Part shown: positions 34,237-43,570 of the stretch, piece by piece
Numbering within the stretch: the first letter of the stretch is position 1
Layout: every line of letters begins with the position of its first letter
Position numbers and translations under genes: made by a program
The notes under the pieces: generated by a model
Told to the model about the DNA's origin: nothing
The model's database searches: none
What the model saw: only the letters and a program-made list of their open reading frames with translations
NCBI RefSeq assembly: GCF_033304595.1
Contig: NZ_CP116341.1
Coordinates: forward strand, 1,593,001-1,657,000
Reading direction: 5' to 3'
DNA length: 64,000 nucleotides
Source of the DNA: Sporosarcina jeotgali
GTDB taxonomy: Bacteria > Bacillota > Bacilli > Bacillales_A > Planococcaceae

Positions 34237-35011
34237 CTATAAACCCAAAATGGAACTTGGTATTGGGTCTTATTAGCTGCGTAAAGTTGAATTCTCCGAA
34301 GACCGGATCGCTAAAATGGGCTTTTACTACAACTCGTTTTCTGGCTACCCGTTTCGCCTCCGCCACCCACTCTTCTGTCAAACTCCCATGAACCCCTGCC
34401 TGCCGAAGCGGAGCAAAGCTAGTTGACTCAGATATCGTTTGAGAAAACATCGGATCCAAGTATACAATATCCCACGACTGTTCAGGCAACCCCGATAAAA
34501 AAGAGCAAGCTGAGTCCTGGATGACAGAAATTCTGCGCATCGCATCTTGCAGTTCTTGAAACTTAGGTTCAAATTGTGACAATCCTGTTGCGGTAATGAA
34601 GGCAACATCGGGATCAGCCTCAATTCCTTTTACCTTGCCTTCAGTCCCTGCTGCAAAAGAAGCGACAATACTATCTGTCGCTAAACCAAGTGTGCAGTCC
34701 AAAAATGAGCTGCCCGGTTCCAATTGACAAGCGTCAATGAGTGGATCCGATTCCCCTTTCATCAATCGCTTGAGACGGAAAGCGGCAGTATCCGGATGAA
34801 AGAAAAAGGGCTCACTCATTTCCTGTCTGAATAATTCATAGCGTTCTTTTCCCGCTACAAGGAGATCGCTGGAATAGGTTTCCATAATTTTATTCACAGA
34901 ACGTTTGCTGCGTGGAATTATTGAGTATCCGAGTGCCTGGTGTGCAGCATGTGCACGAGCTTCGGTTACCTCATCCGGTCGGCCAGCAGTTGTAATGAGG
35001 ACGCGATTCAT
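34229..35011 (-). CDS. ypiP: Class I SAM-dependent methyltransferase, YpiP-like
   Basis: The 260-residue enzyme has motif I FLDCTLGLATDSIVAS (about 104-119), an acidic GIEADPDVAF loop that should bind the SAM ribose and the catalytic-type motif YLDPMF in the position of NPPY/DPPF. This matches YpiP and RsmJ-like methyltransferases, so an RNA base is the likely substrate, but this is unproven. Its start overlaps the bacilliredoxin gene stop by 4 bp (ATGA), implying coupling. Confidence 0.85.
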   Translation of the reverse strand: MNRVLITTAGRPDEVTEARAHAAHQALGYSIIPRSKRSVNKIMETYSSDLLVAGKERYELFRQEMSEPFFFHPDTAAFRLKRLMKGESDPLIDACQLEPGSSFLDCTLGLATDSIVASFAAGTEGKVKGIEADPDVAFITATGLSQFEPKFQELQDAMRRISVIQDSACSFLSGLPEQSWDIVYLDPMFSQTISESTSFAPLRQAGVHGSLTEEWVAEAKRVARKRVVVKAHFSDPVFGEFNFTQLIRPNTKFHFGFIEK

Positions 35012-35445
35012 GCCGTAGTGACTTGGTTTAAGGCACCTGCCAGGTGGTCTCTTACTTGTTCCATTTCAAATCCTTCGATTTGCTCTCGAGGTATGAAGTA
35101 CGCAAGCTCTCCATTTTTTACAATTGCAATGGACGGTGAGCTTGGCGGTACGTCAGAAAAATAAGAACGCATTTTTGCAGTCGCATCTTTTTCCTGCCCA
35201 GCAAATACAGTAAACAAGTGGTCGGGCTGCTGATCCGCTTGACTGAGTGCTTCTCGTACAGCAGGTCTGGCGAGTCCAGCAGCACATCCGCAAACTGAAT
35301 TGATCACTACGAGTGCAGTTCCCTTATGATCTTCCATCACAGAGGTAACATCGTCTTCTGTAAGCAGTTCCGTAAAACCGCTTGCTACTAACTCTTTTCG
35401 CATTGGTTGTACAATTCCTTGCATGTATTCTTCATAAGCATTCAT
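35008..35445 (-). CDS. brxA: Bacilliredoxin, BrxA/YphP family
   Basis: This 145-residue thioredoxin-like protein carries the active-site motif CGC (within NSVCGCAAGLARP, about residues 53-55) characteristic of the YphP/YqiW bacilliredoxins. They remove bacillithiol from S-bacillithiolated proteins after oxidative stress. AGGGGGCTATTTCC precedes the ATG. It overlaps the downstream methyltransferase gene by 4 bp. In B. subtilis brxA lies near ypgR, as here with cvfC. BrxA versus BrxB is not certain. Confidence 0.9.
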   Translation of the reverse strand: MNAYEEYMQGIVQPMRKELVASGFTELLTEDDVTSVMEDHKGTALVVINSVCGCAAGLARPAVREALSQADQQPDHLFTVFAGQEKDATAKMRSYFSDVPPSSPSIAIVKNGELAYFIPREQIEGFEMEQVRDHLAGALNQVTTA

Positions 35446-35603
35446 TGGAAATAGCCCCCTAATAGGTATTGGTGCTCTATTCGATACACCGTCATTCTTA
35501 TTCTACATGGAAAACACCCGAATGAAAACGAACGGCATTTGAACCAGACTTGCGTCATCCTGTGATACACTACATACAGACTTTACACGCAAGGAGAATT
35601 CTT

Positions 35604-36257
35604 ATGGATATCAAACACCAGCAACTGAATGCTTATTATTACAAACGATTCACTCAACGAAACTTTGACGAAAAAGATGTACTTGGATTTTTAACGGCAG
35701 CAGGGAGTGATCCCCAGTTTGAAGTTTTGTATGCACTAAAGGAACTTGTCACTTCTCGTGATACAGCAGCCAGCTCAGTTAAACCCTATTTTGACCGTGC
35801 CCAAGAAATTATTAGCCGGCTGGGGTCAGGCGGAAAAAAAGAGAAGATCGAACTTCTATACTCATTCAAAGAAATCCGCAATGGACTGAACCTATACTTT
35901 ACTGAACATGGATTCGACAAGCTGCCAATTGGAACAATTAGTGATTTGTTGTTGTGTTTCATATCACTTTTACAAGGAATACAGATTCATAGCGGAAAAA
36001 ACCGTCGCGCAGTCGGAAGTTTATGCTTTGGAGCCTCTCATAAAGAGCTGCTTCTGATGGGTACCATTAAGACAACTGTACGCGGTCGCTCTGTACCTGT
36101 TACATTTCCGATACTAGCGGTAATGAACGAGTATGAAAAGATTCAAAAACAAGATGACATGGATAGTCCATACCTCTTTGAAACAACCGTTGCAGAAATC
36201 GTCACGAATGAAGGCAGCCTAGTCGTTACCTTCCCGGAAATACCATCCCAATTATAA
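35604..36257 (+). CDS. Hypothetical protein, unrecognised family
   Basis: The 217-residue soluble protein has no signal peptide or membrane segment. The N-terminal third is helical (MDIKHQQLNAYYYKRFT), the middle contains basic KKEKIELLYSFKEIRNGLN, and the C-terminal half is beta-rich with conserved-looking GTIKTTVRGRSVPVTFPIL. ATG 35604 is preceded by AAGGAG. It is alone, opposite in direction to its neighbours, and followed by a strong terminator. Composition does not differ from its surroundings. No function can be proposed. Confidence 0.75.
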   Translation: MDIKHQQLNAYYYKRFTQRNFDEKDVLGFLTAAGSDPQFEVLYALKELVTSRDTAASSVKPYFDRAQEIISRLGSGGKKEKIELLYSFKEIRNGLNLYFTEHGFDKLPIGTISDLLLCFISLLQGIQIHSGKNRRAVGSLCFGASHKELLLMGTIKTTVRGRSVPVTFPILAVMNEYEKIQKQDDMDSPYLFETTVAEIVTNEGSLVVTFPEIPSQL

Positions 36258-36303
36258 AAAAAGCAGCGCCACCTGAATTTGATCAGAGGGCGCTGTTTTT
36301 GTA
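36256..36303 (+). terminator. Terminator of the hypothetical gene
   Basis: CAGCGCC/GGGCGCTG, extended by A- and T-runs, begins at the stop codon. The remaining bases to 36396 show nothing recognisable. Confidence 0.83.
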
Positions 36304-36396
36304 ATTAAGCGTTTGTTGCTTGCTGTTCAGCGATGAAAATATCGAGATGTCTCGAAGTGCACACTACCCCCAAGACCCTCTATAGCTTTTCCGCCT

Positions 36397-37524
36397 TCAA
36401 TTTGTTGTGCTTCTCAATTCAGTCATTTGCTTCCAAATGGAACCTTTTGCATCTTCACCTTCTTCAATACGCTCAATTGCCATCTTGATTTGTAATTTCA
36501 CTTCAAACTCTGGGTCCTCAACAGCTTCACGCAGTGCAGGTAACGATTTTTCTGTTCCTGTTTCATATAAGAACATTGCGGCACGCCAGCGGACTAGTTT
36601 GTTTTTGTCTTTCAACAGCTCCATTGCGGCTGATTCGAATTCAGCGAATCCTAGATCGCTCATGCAATCCCCTGCCGTCCTTCGCACAGCCCAGCTTTTA
36701 TCATGCAAAGCCTTCTCAATATATGGAACTACGTCAACTGACTCAATCATCCCTAAATATACAGCTGCAAGTCGTCGGATCGACATTTTTTCATCAGTTA
36801 ATGCACGGTCGAGCAACGGCAAATCTTGAATTGCAGGGTCTGCCATTTGGTCTAGTAACCGGAATCGTGTTTCCCATTCCTGCGTTTCAAATTCAGCTAA
36901 TGAAACCTTGAACCGTTCTTGGCCGCTTTGAGTATTGCCTTCATGTGAGTTGTTCACAATTGCAGCCAAACGTTCTTCAGGGTATGCAGCCTCCACTTCT
37001 TTAACGACGGTCTCTCCTATTTCTTCTTTACTGCCATATCGAATACCGTAATCAGCCCACTTGCGCAAGAGAATATAATTCTCGACTTCTGCGCTATGAA
37101 CTTTTTCCATAGCTGATACAAACCGCTCACTTAAGCCGAATCGCTGTTCACTCTCACTGTCGAACACTTTAACTTGGAGCGGGATATCTTTATACGTCTG
37201 AACGTGCACATAGACTTCGCCAAAGTGCTCAGCTGCTTCGGAAACTTCTTCAGTCTGCTCTGAAGTTTCCTTGTTAAAAACTTTTCGAACTTCCGCCAGA
37301 ATCGTTTCCCACTGAACATTTCCAACACGTTCAACCGCCATGAAATTCATGACATGATAAATTCCTTTGATTCCTGTTATTTGAAGCAATTGAGCGACTG
37401 GCTCAGGCGCAGTCGCTGCATCTTCTTTTTTATAATTGTGCGTTTCCAGCATTGGCAGTTCCGTATCCAGCACAATTTTCATCGAGTTCGGACTTGGTGT
37501 TGGTTCAATTGTTACTATATTCAT
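36397..37524 (-). CDS. cvfC: CvfC/YpgR: NifU-N-like domain plus HEAT repeats
   Basis: This 375-residue protein is named conserved virulence factor C in Staphylococcus and YpgR in Bacillus. It starts with an Nfu N-terminal-like domain (IEPTPSPNSMKIVLD, about 5-19) without the cysteine-containing cluster domain, then a central region, and ends with HEAT repeats (about 225-365: DKSWAVRRTAGDCMSDLG, DKNKLVRWRAAMFLYETG). It is presumably an adaptor, possibly in iron-sulfur metabolism. ATG 37524 with AAAGGAGG is used. It follows the ABC-F gene by 15 bp. Confidence 0.88.
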   Translation of the reverse strand: MNIVTIEPTPSPNSMKIVLDTELPMLETHNYKKEDAATAPEPVAQLLQITGIKGIYHVMNFMAVERVGNVQWETILAEVRKVFNKETSEQTEEVSEAAEHFGEVYVHVQTYKDIPLQVKVFDSESEQRFGLSERFVSAMEKVHSAEVENYILLRKWADYGIRYGSKEEIGETVVKEVEAAYPEERLAAIVNNSHEGNTQSGQERFKVSLAEFETQEWETRFRLLDQMADPAIQDLPLLDRALTDEKMSIRRLAAVYLGMIESVDVVPYIEKALHDKSWAVRRTAGDCMSDLGFAEFESAAMELLKDKNKLVRWRAAMFLYETGTEKSLPALREAVEDPEFEVKLQIKMAIERIEEGEDAKGSIWKQMTELRSTTN

Positions 37525-37539
37525 CACTTGGTACCTCCT

Positions 37540-39438
37540 TTAATTGTCCATCAATTCTTCTAAAATTGACCAGCGTTCAATTAAGTACTCATACTTTTCG
37601 TTCAGCGCATCCAGGCTTTTTGTCAGATCCCTTAATTTATCATAATCCGCACCGCAAGTACTCATTTCCGTTTCAGTGGCCGCAATTGCTTGTTCCGTTT
37701 CTTCAATATCTTTTTCAATGGTTTCCCATTCACGTTTTTCTTTGTACGTCGGCTTCTTCTTAGCAGGTGTTTCAATTACAGGTTCTGCTGTGCGTTCTTC
37801 GGTCATTGCAGGTTCAGAGACCGGCTTTGAAGTTTCTTTGAACCGTGCAACTTCTAAATAATCGGTATAGGACATGAAAACCGTCTCTATATTCCCCATC
37901 CCGTCAAGGACCCAAAGTTTGGTGGACGTACGATCCAAAAAGAATCTGTCGTGTGAAATCGTAAGTACCACGCCAGGGAAAGTTTCTATGAACGTTTCAA
38001 GAACGGACAACGTCTCCAAGTCCAAATCATTTGTCGGTTCATCCAGCAAGAGAACATTTGGCTGTTCCATAAGCAGCTTCAGCAGATATAAGCGCTTTCG
38101 CTCGCCGCCTGATAATTTGCCAATAGGTGTTCCGTGTGCAGAAGTTGGGAACAAAAAGCGTTCCAGCATTTGAGAAGCCGATATTCGGTTGCCTTCTCCA
38201 TCTTCAATGTCATTAGATGTTTCCCGAATGTATTCAATAATACGTTTGTTTTCTTGCATTTCGGGTAAATGCTGTTTGAAGTATGCAATTTTAACTGTTG
38301 TTCCCCGTTCGATGATTCCTTCGTCCGGTTCAAGTAAACCGTCAAACATGTTGACCAAGGTTGTTTTACCGGCACCATTCGGACCGACTATAGCAATGCG
38401 ATCTCCTGATTGAAGAAGCGTTGAAAATTGATGGATAATTGTTCTGCCGTTGAATGACTTGGAGATGTCTTTAGCTTCCAAGACTTTTTTCCCTAATCGG
38501 GAAGTTTTAAGCCCGGCATCCATCTCTTCTTTCACGGAACCGCTCTTCACTTGCTGCTCAAGCTCTTCAAATCGTCCAATTCTGGCTTTCTGTTTTGTAG
38601 ATCTCGCTTTAGCACCGCGCCGTATCCATTTTAGTTCTGAACGATAGCGATTTTTAAGCTTATCTTCCGTTGCGGCGTTCATTTCCTCACGAAGCGCTTT
38701 CGCCTCTATATAATCGCCATAGTTGCCTTTGTGCGCATAAAGCGTTTGGTCTGCAAGTTCGAAAATCGAAGTGGAGATTGCGTCCAGGAAATACCGATCG
38801 TGTGTCACAAATAATACAGCGCCCGATAAATTCTTAACGAAATCCTGCAGCCAAGTAATTGAAGCGACATCCAAATGGTTCGTTGGCTCGTCAAGGAGCA
38901 GCAGATCTGCAGGTTCAATGAGTGTTTTCGCAAGCATGACACGCTTCCGCTGACCGCCTGAAAGTTCGCCCATTTTTTTGTCATACGTTTCAATTCCTAA
39001 TTTTGAAAGAATCATTCGGGCTTGTGTATTTATATCCCACGCATTTTGCTCATCCATCTGTGTTTGATAGGTCGCAAAACGGGCCTGATTTTCTTCAGAG
39101 TCAGGATTTTCCGTGAGCGCCTGCAAGGCGTGTTCATAATTTAAGTTTAATCGAATAACGGAGGCATCACTTTGAAACACAGCTTCCATTACAGTTAAGG
39201 ATGGATCGATGATTGGATCTTGCGGCAGATACGCGATCCGATAATTATTCGGATGATCTTTAGAGATGGTATCTGCATCTTCAGTACCGGCGATTATCGA
39301 GAGCAACGTAGACTTTCCCGTTCCATTTATGCCAAGCAGGCCCGTTTTCTCTCCTGATGTTATGGTGAAATCGATTGCGCGAAATAATGTTTTTTCACCA
39401 ACCGTTTTTGTTAGATTTTCTATAATCATTTGACTCAT
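37540..39438 (-). CDS. yfmR: ABC-F ATPase, Uup/YfmR type
   Basis: The 632-residue protein has two complete ABC domains (Walker A GINGTGKST and GPNGAGKTT; signatures LSGGQRKR and LSGGERKR; Walker B LLLLDEPTNHLD and LLLDEPTNDLD), a charged linker with RRGAKARSTKQKARI and a C-terminal coiled coil (about 555-632), the plan of Uup/YfmR. Members act at the ribosome on stalled translation, for instance at proline stretches alongside EF-P. The start lies upstream of cvfC, with which it probably forms an operon. It is the second ABC-F gene in the window. Confidence 0.93.
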   Translation of the reverse strand: MSQMIIENLTKTVGEKTLFRAIDFTITSGEKTGLLGINGTGKSTLLSIIAGTEDADTISKDHPNNYRIAYLPQDPIIDPSLTVMEAVFQSDASVIRLNLNYEHALQALTENPDSEENQARFATYQTQMDEQNAWDINTQARMILSKLGIETYDKKMGELSGGQRKRVMLAKTLIEPADLLLLDEPTNHLDVASITWLQDFVKNLSGAVLFVTHDRYFLDAISTSIFELADQTLYAHKGNYGDYIEAKALREEMNAATEDKLKNRYRSELKWIRRGAKARSTKQKARIGRFEELEQQVKSGSVKEEMDAGLKTSRLGKKVLEAKDISKSFNGRTIIHQFSTLLQSGDRIAIVGPNGAGKTTLVNMFDGLLEPDEGIIERGTTVKIAYFKQHLPEMQENKRIIEYIRETSNDIEDGEGNRISASQMLERFLFPTSAHGTPIGKLSGGERKRLYLLKLLMEQPNVLLLDEPTNDLDLETLSVLETFIETFPGVVLTISHDRFFLDRTSTKLWVLDGMGNIETVFMSYTDYLEVARFKETSKPVSEPAMTEERTAEPVIETPAKKKPTYKEKREWETIEKDIEETEQAIAATETEMSTCGADYDKLRDLTKSLDALNEKYEYLIERWSILEELMDN

Positions 39439-39681
39439 GACAACACTTCCATTCTATAGCCTGTTCTTTTCATAATACCTTATATTTGTCCGCTTTTGTA
39501 GAAATAGCCTTATCGCTTAAGTGTTTCAGGGTTTTCTATTTTGGGGGCACTCCCTGAGATTGGGAATTTGACAGCTTTTATTATCTGAAAATAGCTTCGA
39601 ATCGCAATTCTTTCTATTCAAATAAACATAAAAGTCAAGGAAATCAATATTATAAGACTTATTTTATTTTCGAATATATTA

Positions 39682-39710
39682 TTTTCAGACTACCACTAAA
39701 AGTGGTACTA
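39682..39710 (+). promoter_or_regulatory. Promoter with palindromic operator before the peptide transporter
   Basis: TTTTCA (39682-39687) and TACTAT (39705-39710) are 17 bp apart. The spacer contains a perfect palindrome, TACCACT-AAA-AGTGGTA at 39691-39707, which overlaps the -10. A repressor bound there would block RNA polymerase. The regulator is unknown. The rest of the 302-bp gap from 39439 is AT-rich with nothing else recognised. Confidence 0.6.
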
Positions 39711-39740
39711 TGTTCTTCATAGATAAAAGGAGGATTTCTC

Positions 39741-41234
39741 ATGTCACAGCTGTCAAAAAAGGAAATCGTTGAAAGTGTCCCTCAAAAAGGCTTCTTCGGT
39801 CATCCAAAAGGACTGTTCTCGTTATTCTTCACTGAATTTTGGGAGCGCTTTTCTTACTACGGAATGCGAGCTATTCTCGTCTTCTATATGTACTACGAAG
39901 TTTCAAAAGGCGGTCTTGGAATCGATCAGGGAACTGCTCTTGCAATTGTTTCCTTGTACGGATCACTCGTCTATATGTCAGGAGTTATTGGCGGCTGGTT
40001 AGCAGACCGGGTATTCGGTACGTCACGTTCTGTCTTCTTCGGCGGAATTTTCATAATGCTCGGGCATATTGTTCTTTCTTTCCCCGGAGGCCTTGGAATG
40101 CTCTTCTTCTCCATGGCGTTAATCGTCATTGGTACAGGGTTACTGAAGCCGAACGTATCAAGTATGGTTGGAGATATCTATCCTGCAGGTGACAATCGTC
40201 AGGATGCTGGATTCAGTATCTTCTATATGGGTATTAACCTGGGTAGTTTCATTGCACCTTTAACTGCCGGAACTATTGGAACAGAATACAATTTCCATTT
40301 AGGATTTAGTGTCGCTGCTTTTGGTATGTTCCTAGGACTGGTCATGTTTGTCGTAACAAAGAAAAAGAACTTAGGTCTCGCAGGAACTTATGTGGCAAAC
40401 CCGCTTTCTCCTGCTGAGAAGAAAAAAACGATCAAAATTGTCGGAATTGCAGTTATTATATTAGCAATTCTAGTGGCAATCGCAATTCCAACTGGATATC
40501 TAACATTGAATTCCTTCACAGCTTTAGTTGGTATTCTTGGATTCGCTATTCCAGCTGCGTATTTCATCGTTATGTACCGAAGCCCTAAAACTACAAGTGA
40601 TGAAAAGTCCCGAGTTCTGGCTTACATACCACTGTTCTTAGCAGCTGTTATGTTTTGGTCAATTGCAGAGCAAGGATCCACAATTTTAGCACTCTATGCA
40701 GATAAAAGAACGAACTTGGATTTCTTAGGCATTCACATATCACCTGCTTGGTTCCAGTCATTGAACCCGTTGTTCATCATCATTTTCGCGCCGGTGTTTG
40801 CATGGCTTTGGGTTAAGCTTGGAGACCGTCAACCTTCAATCCCTCATAAGTTCTCGCTCGGTTTGCTATTTGCCGGTATTTCATTTATCGTCATCTTGCT
40901 TCCTGGTGTCTTGAGCGGTACGGATGCTTTAGTTAGCCCGATTTGGCTGGCATTAAGTATTTTCACACTTGTACTTGGTGAATTGTGTATATCCCCAGTG
41001 GGATTATCCGCGACAACTAAACTTGCACCTGCTGCGTTTACTGCACAAACCATGAGCCTTTGGTTCTTGTCGAATGCAGCAGCTCAGGCATTGAATGCAC
41101 AGCTTGTTAAATTGTATTCTGCAGATACTGAAATGCTTTATTTCGGAATTATCGGCGGAGTTGCAATCGTACTTTCAATCGTTGTATTCTTTATCTCGCC
41201 AATCATTTCTCGTTATATGAAGGGTGTTCATTAA
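39741..41234 (+). CDS. Proton-dependent oligopeptide transporter (POT/DtpT family)
   Basis: The 497-residue inner-membrane symporter imports di- and tripeptides with protons. Key motifs are present: EFWERFSYYGMRAILVFY in helix 1 (the ExxER proton-coupling motif), the FYMGINLGSFIAPL signature (PTR2) and about fourteen hydrophobic segments. AAAGGAGGATTTCTC precedes the ATG. It is a single gene with a palindromic operator-like site at the promoter and a terminator after the stop. Confidence 0.95.
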   Translation: MSQLSKKEIVESVPQKGFFGHPKGLFSLFFTEFWERFSYYGMRAILVFYMYYEVSKGGLGIDQGTALAIVSLYGSLVYMSGVIGGWLADRVFGTSRSVFFGGIFIMLGHIVLSFPGGLGMLFFSMALIVIGTGLLKPNVSSMVGDIYPAGDNRQDAGFSIFYMGINLGSFIAPLTAGTIGTEYNFHLGFSVAAFGMFLGLVMFVVTKKKNLGLAGTYVANPLSPAEKKKTIKIVGIAVIILAILVAIAIPTGYLTLNSFTALVGILGFAIPAAYFIVMYRSPKTTSDEKSRVLAYIPLFLAAVMFWSIAEQGSTILALYADKRTNLDFLGIHISPAWFQSLNPLFIIIFAPVFAWLWVKLGDRQPSIPHKFSLGLLFAGISFIVILLPGVLSGTDALVSPIWLALSIFTLVLGELCISPVGLSATTKLAPAAFTAQTMSLWFLSNAAAQALNAQLVKLYSADTEMLYFGIIGGVAIVLSIVVFFISPIISRYMKGVH

Positions 41235-41245
41235 AAGAAATTCAA

Positions 41246-41284
41246 CAAAAAAGCGGTTTCCATTACGGAGACCGCTTTTTTTGT
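41246..41284 (+). terminator. Terminator of the peptide transporter gene
   Basis: AAGCGGTTTCC/GGAGACCGCTT, flanked by A- and T-runs, lies 13 bp beyond the stop codon. Confidence 0.88.
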
Positions 41285-41357
41285 GTCCTGTGATTTAACA
41301 AAATGCAGTTGCATACTTTAAAGAACTAGATAAGTTTTGTTAAGCGAGGGATCGTCT

Positions 41358-42368
41358 ATGATATTGATTTTGCTCATTCTGCTTGTTGCTGTTCTATTTG
41401 GACCTTTTGTATTGCCATTTGCAGAACGTCAGTTGGAATTCTACCTGTTTACATTAGGAATTCTCTCCGTATTCACAGCAGGCATATGGAGTGCGTCAAT
41501 TGTTCATACGGTACTTACCGATCCTATCGCAATCACATGCGCTGTATTCGTCGCAGGAATGCTATTCCGTATCTTCGAGCGGCCATTCAGCCAGTTAATA
41601 CGCTTTACGGAGCGTCTACTTCCCTCCCGTATTTTTGTCGCACTCATCGTGATCGGGATTGGGTTAGTCTCAAGTTTCATAACAGCAATCATTGCAGCAA
41701 TTCTTCTGGTCTCAATCGTCAGCTTGCTCCATTATGACAGACAAACTCAAATACGCCTGGTCATTGTCTCATGTTACGCCATCGGGTTAGGTGCCGTGCT
41801 GACACCACTAGGCGAACCTTTGTCGACCATCGCAACCAGCAGACTGAACGAATCCTTCTTTTACTTATTTTCATTGTTAGGAAGCGACGTTATCACCGCT
41901 ATCGCTTCATTAGGAGTTTTTGCGGGAATCGTCATTCCTCCGCCAAATAGGAAGCGCACTATCGATAAGAAAGTAAAACGTGAATCGTGGAGCGCAATTG
42001 TTGTGAGAAGTATTAAAGTATACGTATTTGTGATGGCACTGACTCTGTTAGGAGCCGGATTCGAACCACTGCTGAGTCCTTTTTTGGAAGGGAAAAGCCC
42101 TGCGGTCCTTTATTGGATCAATATGATCTCTGCTGTTCTGGATAATGCCACATTAGCTTCAATTGAGCTCAGCCCCGCTATGGATGAACCCACGATACGG
42201 GCCATTCTAATGGGCTTGCTTATAAGCGGAGGCATGTTGATTCCCGGTAATATCCCAAACATCATTGCAGCTGGAAAGTTATCAATCACCAGTAAGGAAT
42301 GGGCACGCTTCGGCTTCCCGTTCGGACTGTTAGCGATGCTCGTTTACTTTTTTGTCGTTGTGTACTGA
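41358..42368 (+). CDS. DUF1646 family predicted cation transporter
   Basis: The 336-residue protein has about ten membrane helices and belongs to the DUF1646 family, related to ion-transporter superfamily antiporters. The paired half-repeats contain conserved polar helices: TPLGEPLSTIATSRL (about 143-157) and DNATLASIELSPAM, and GGMLIPGNIPNIIAAGKLSI. ATG 41358 follows GCGAGGGATCG; the upstream TTG 41337 is not supported. Some DUF1646 genes are controlled by sodium- or lithium-sensing riboswitches; only about 70 bp separates this start from the previous terminator and I cannot identify one there. Confidence 0.82.
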   Translation: MILILLILLVAVLFGPFVLPFAERQLEFYLFTLGILSVFTAGIWSASIVHTVLTDPIAITCAVFVAGMLFRIFERPFSQLIRFTERLLPSRIFVALIVIGIGLVSSFITAIIAAILLVSIVSLLHYDRQTQIRLVIVSCYAIGLGAVLTPLGEPLSTIATSRLNESFFYLFSLLGSDVITAIASLGVFAGIVIPPPNRKRTIDKKVKRESWSAIVVRSIKVYVFVMALTLLGAGFEPLLSPFLEGKSPAVLYWINMISAVLDNATLASIELSPAMDEPTIRAILMGLLISGGMLIPGNIPNIIAAGKLSITSKEWARFGFPFGLLAMLVYFFVVVY

Positions 42369-42414
42369 CTATATACCATCGAAGTGGCGGCGCATGTTCT
42401 ATAATTCTTGCGAC

Positions 42415-42464
42415 TAAAAAAGGCTGCTCGGAAATCAGTTTTCACTGAACTTCTGAGCAGCCTA
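42415..42464 (-). terminator. Terminator of the proline dehydrogenase gene
   Basis: AGGCTGCTC/GAGCAGCCT with a long loop is followed on the minus strand by TTTTTT. It may also stop the convergent DUF1646 transcript. Confidence 0.82.
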
Positions 42465-42475
42465 TGTTGTTTCTA

Positions 42476-43447
42476 TTACTTATTTCGTTTCGTCATGCGG
42501 CCAAGTGCAAATGCACCCGCAGCCAGACCAATTAGCGTGTTGGTCTTTTTATTGAATACTTGCTTCACAATCAAATTCATGTTTTGAGGACGCTCTGCAA
42601 GACGGCGCATGAAGTACCCATACCAGTCTTCTCCAAAAGGAACGTACGTCGTGAAGTTGTAGCCTTCCTTGGCAAGTTCTAATTGCATATCTTTACGGAA
42701 TCCATAAAGCATTTGGAATTCAAACTTGTCATAAGAAATATCATTATCTTTCACAAATTGCTTCACATGATTAATGACATGGTGATCATGTGTTGCAATC
42801 GAAGTGAACTTTCCGTTCAATAAATGCCATTCAATTAATTTAACAAAGTTTTCATCGATATCCGCTTTGTCTTGATACGCAACTGCTGGAGATTCTTTAT
42901 AAGCTCCTTTTACAATGCGCAGACGGAAATCTTGATGCTGTTTCATATAGTCTTCTGCTTCGAAGAAGTATGCTTGAATAACTGTTCCGACATTTTTATA
43001 GGTCTTTGATAAGTCATCAAGTAAATCGAATGAAGGCTTCAATCGATCATAGTCTTCCATATCAAAGTTAACAAAAATATCGTAGTCGTTCGCTTTACTT
43101 ACGATTTCCCGCAAATTTTCTTCACAGAAACCCGGATCGATATCCAGTCCGAGCTGAGAAGGCTTCAGTGAAATCGTAGCATCGACACCGTTTTCATGAA
43201 TTGCTTCAATCACACTTAAAATTTGTTTTTTTGCAGCAGTTGCTTCTTCGCGATTGTAAACGAACTCACCAAGATTGTCGACAGTACAAGAAATACCGTG
43301 CGCATTCAGTTCCTTAATACTTTCAATTGTCTCAGGAATATTTGTTCCTGCTACTACGTTTTGAGCTCCCAGCTTTAGACCGTATTTTTTTGCTGCGCTG
43401 TTTAATGTCTGGTTTTGGGAAAGACCCATAAATAAATCTTTTAGCAT
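42476..43447 (-). CDS. putB: Proline dehydrogenase (PutB/FadM type)
   Basis: This flavoenzyme oxidises proline to pyrroline-5-carboxylate. The 323-residue TIM-barrel PRODH carries the proline-binding YGFRKDMQ and YVPFGEDWYGYFMRRLAERPQN near the C-terminus and SLKPSQLGLD on strand 3. An additional tail of about 20 residues (KTNTLIGLAAGAFALGRMTK) follows the usual end and is glycine-rich and hydrophobic. GAGGAG precedes the ATG. The P5C dehydrogenase gene is not adjacent. Confidence 0.93.
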   Translation of the reverse strand: MLKDLFMGLSQNQTLNSAAKKYGLKLGAQNVVAGTNIPETIESIKELNAHGISCTVDNLGEFVYNREEATAAKKQILSVIEAIHENGVDATISLKPSQLGLDIDPGFCEENLREIVSKANDYDIFVNFDMEDYDRLKPSFDLLDDLSKTYKNVGTVIQAYFFEAEDYMKQHQDFRLRIVKGAYKESPAVAYQDKADIDENFVKLIEWHLLNGKFTSIATHDHHVINHVKQFVKDNDISYDKFEFQMLYGFRKDMQLELAKEGYNFTTYVPFGEDWYGYFMRRLAERPQNMNLIVKQVFNKKTNTLIGLAAGAFALGRMTKRNK

Positions 43448-43570
43448 GTCGATAACTCCTCAGAACTAAAATTTTTCACTACTTCATTATATCATATATC
43501 GCAAGGATACAACATGATCTGACACGTAAAAGACGTTCCCTTTTAATTCCTATAGCTTTATCCAAGTTCT

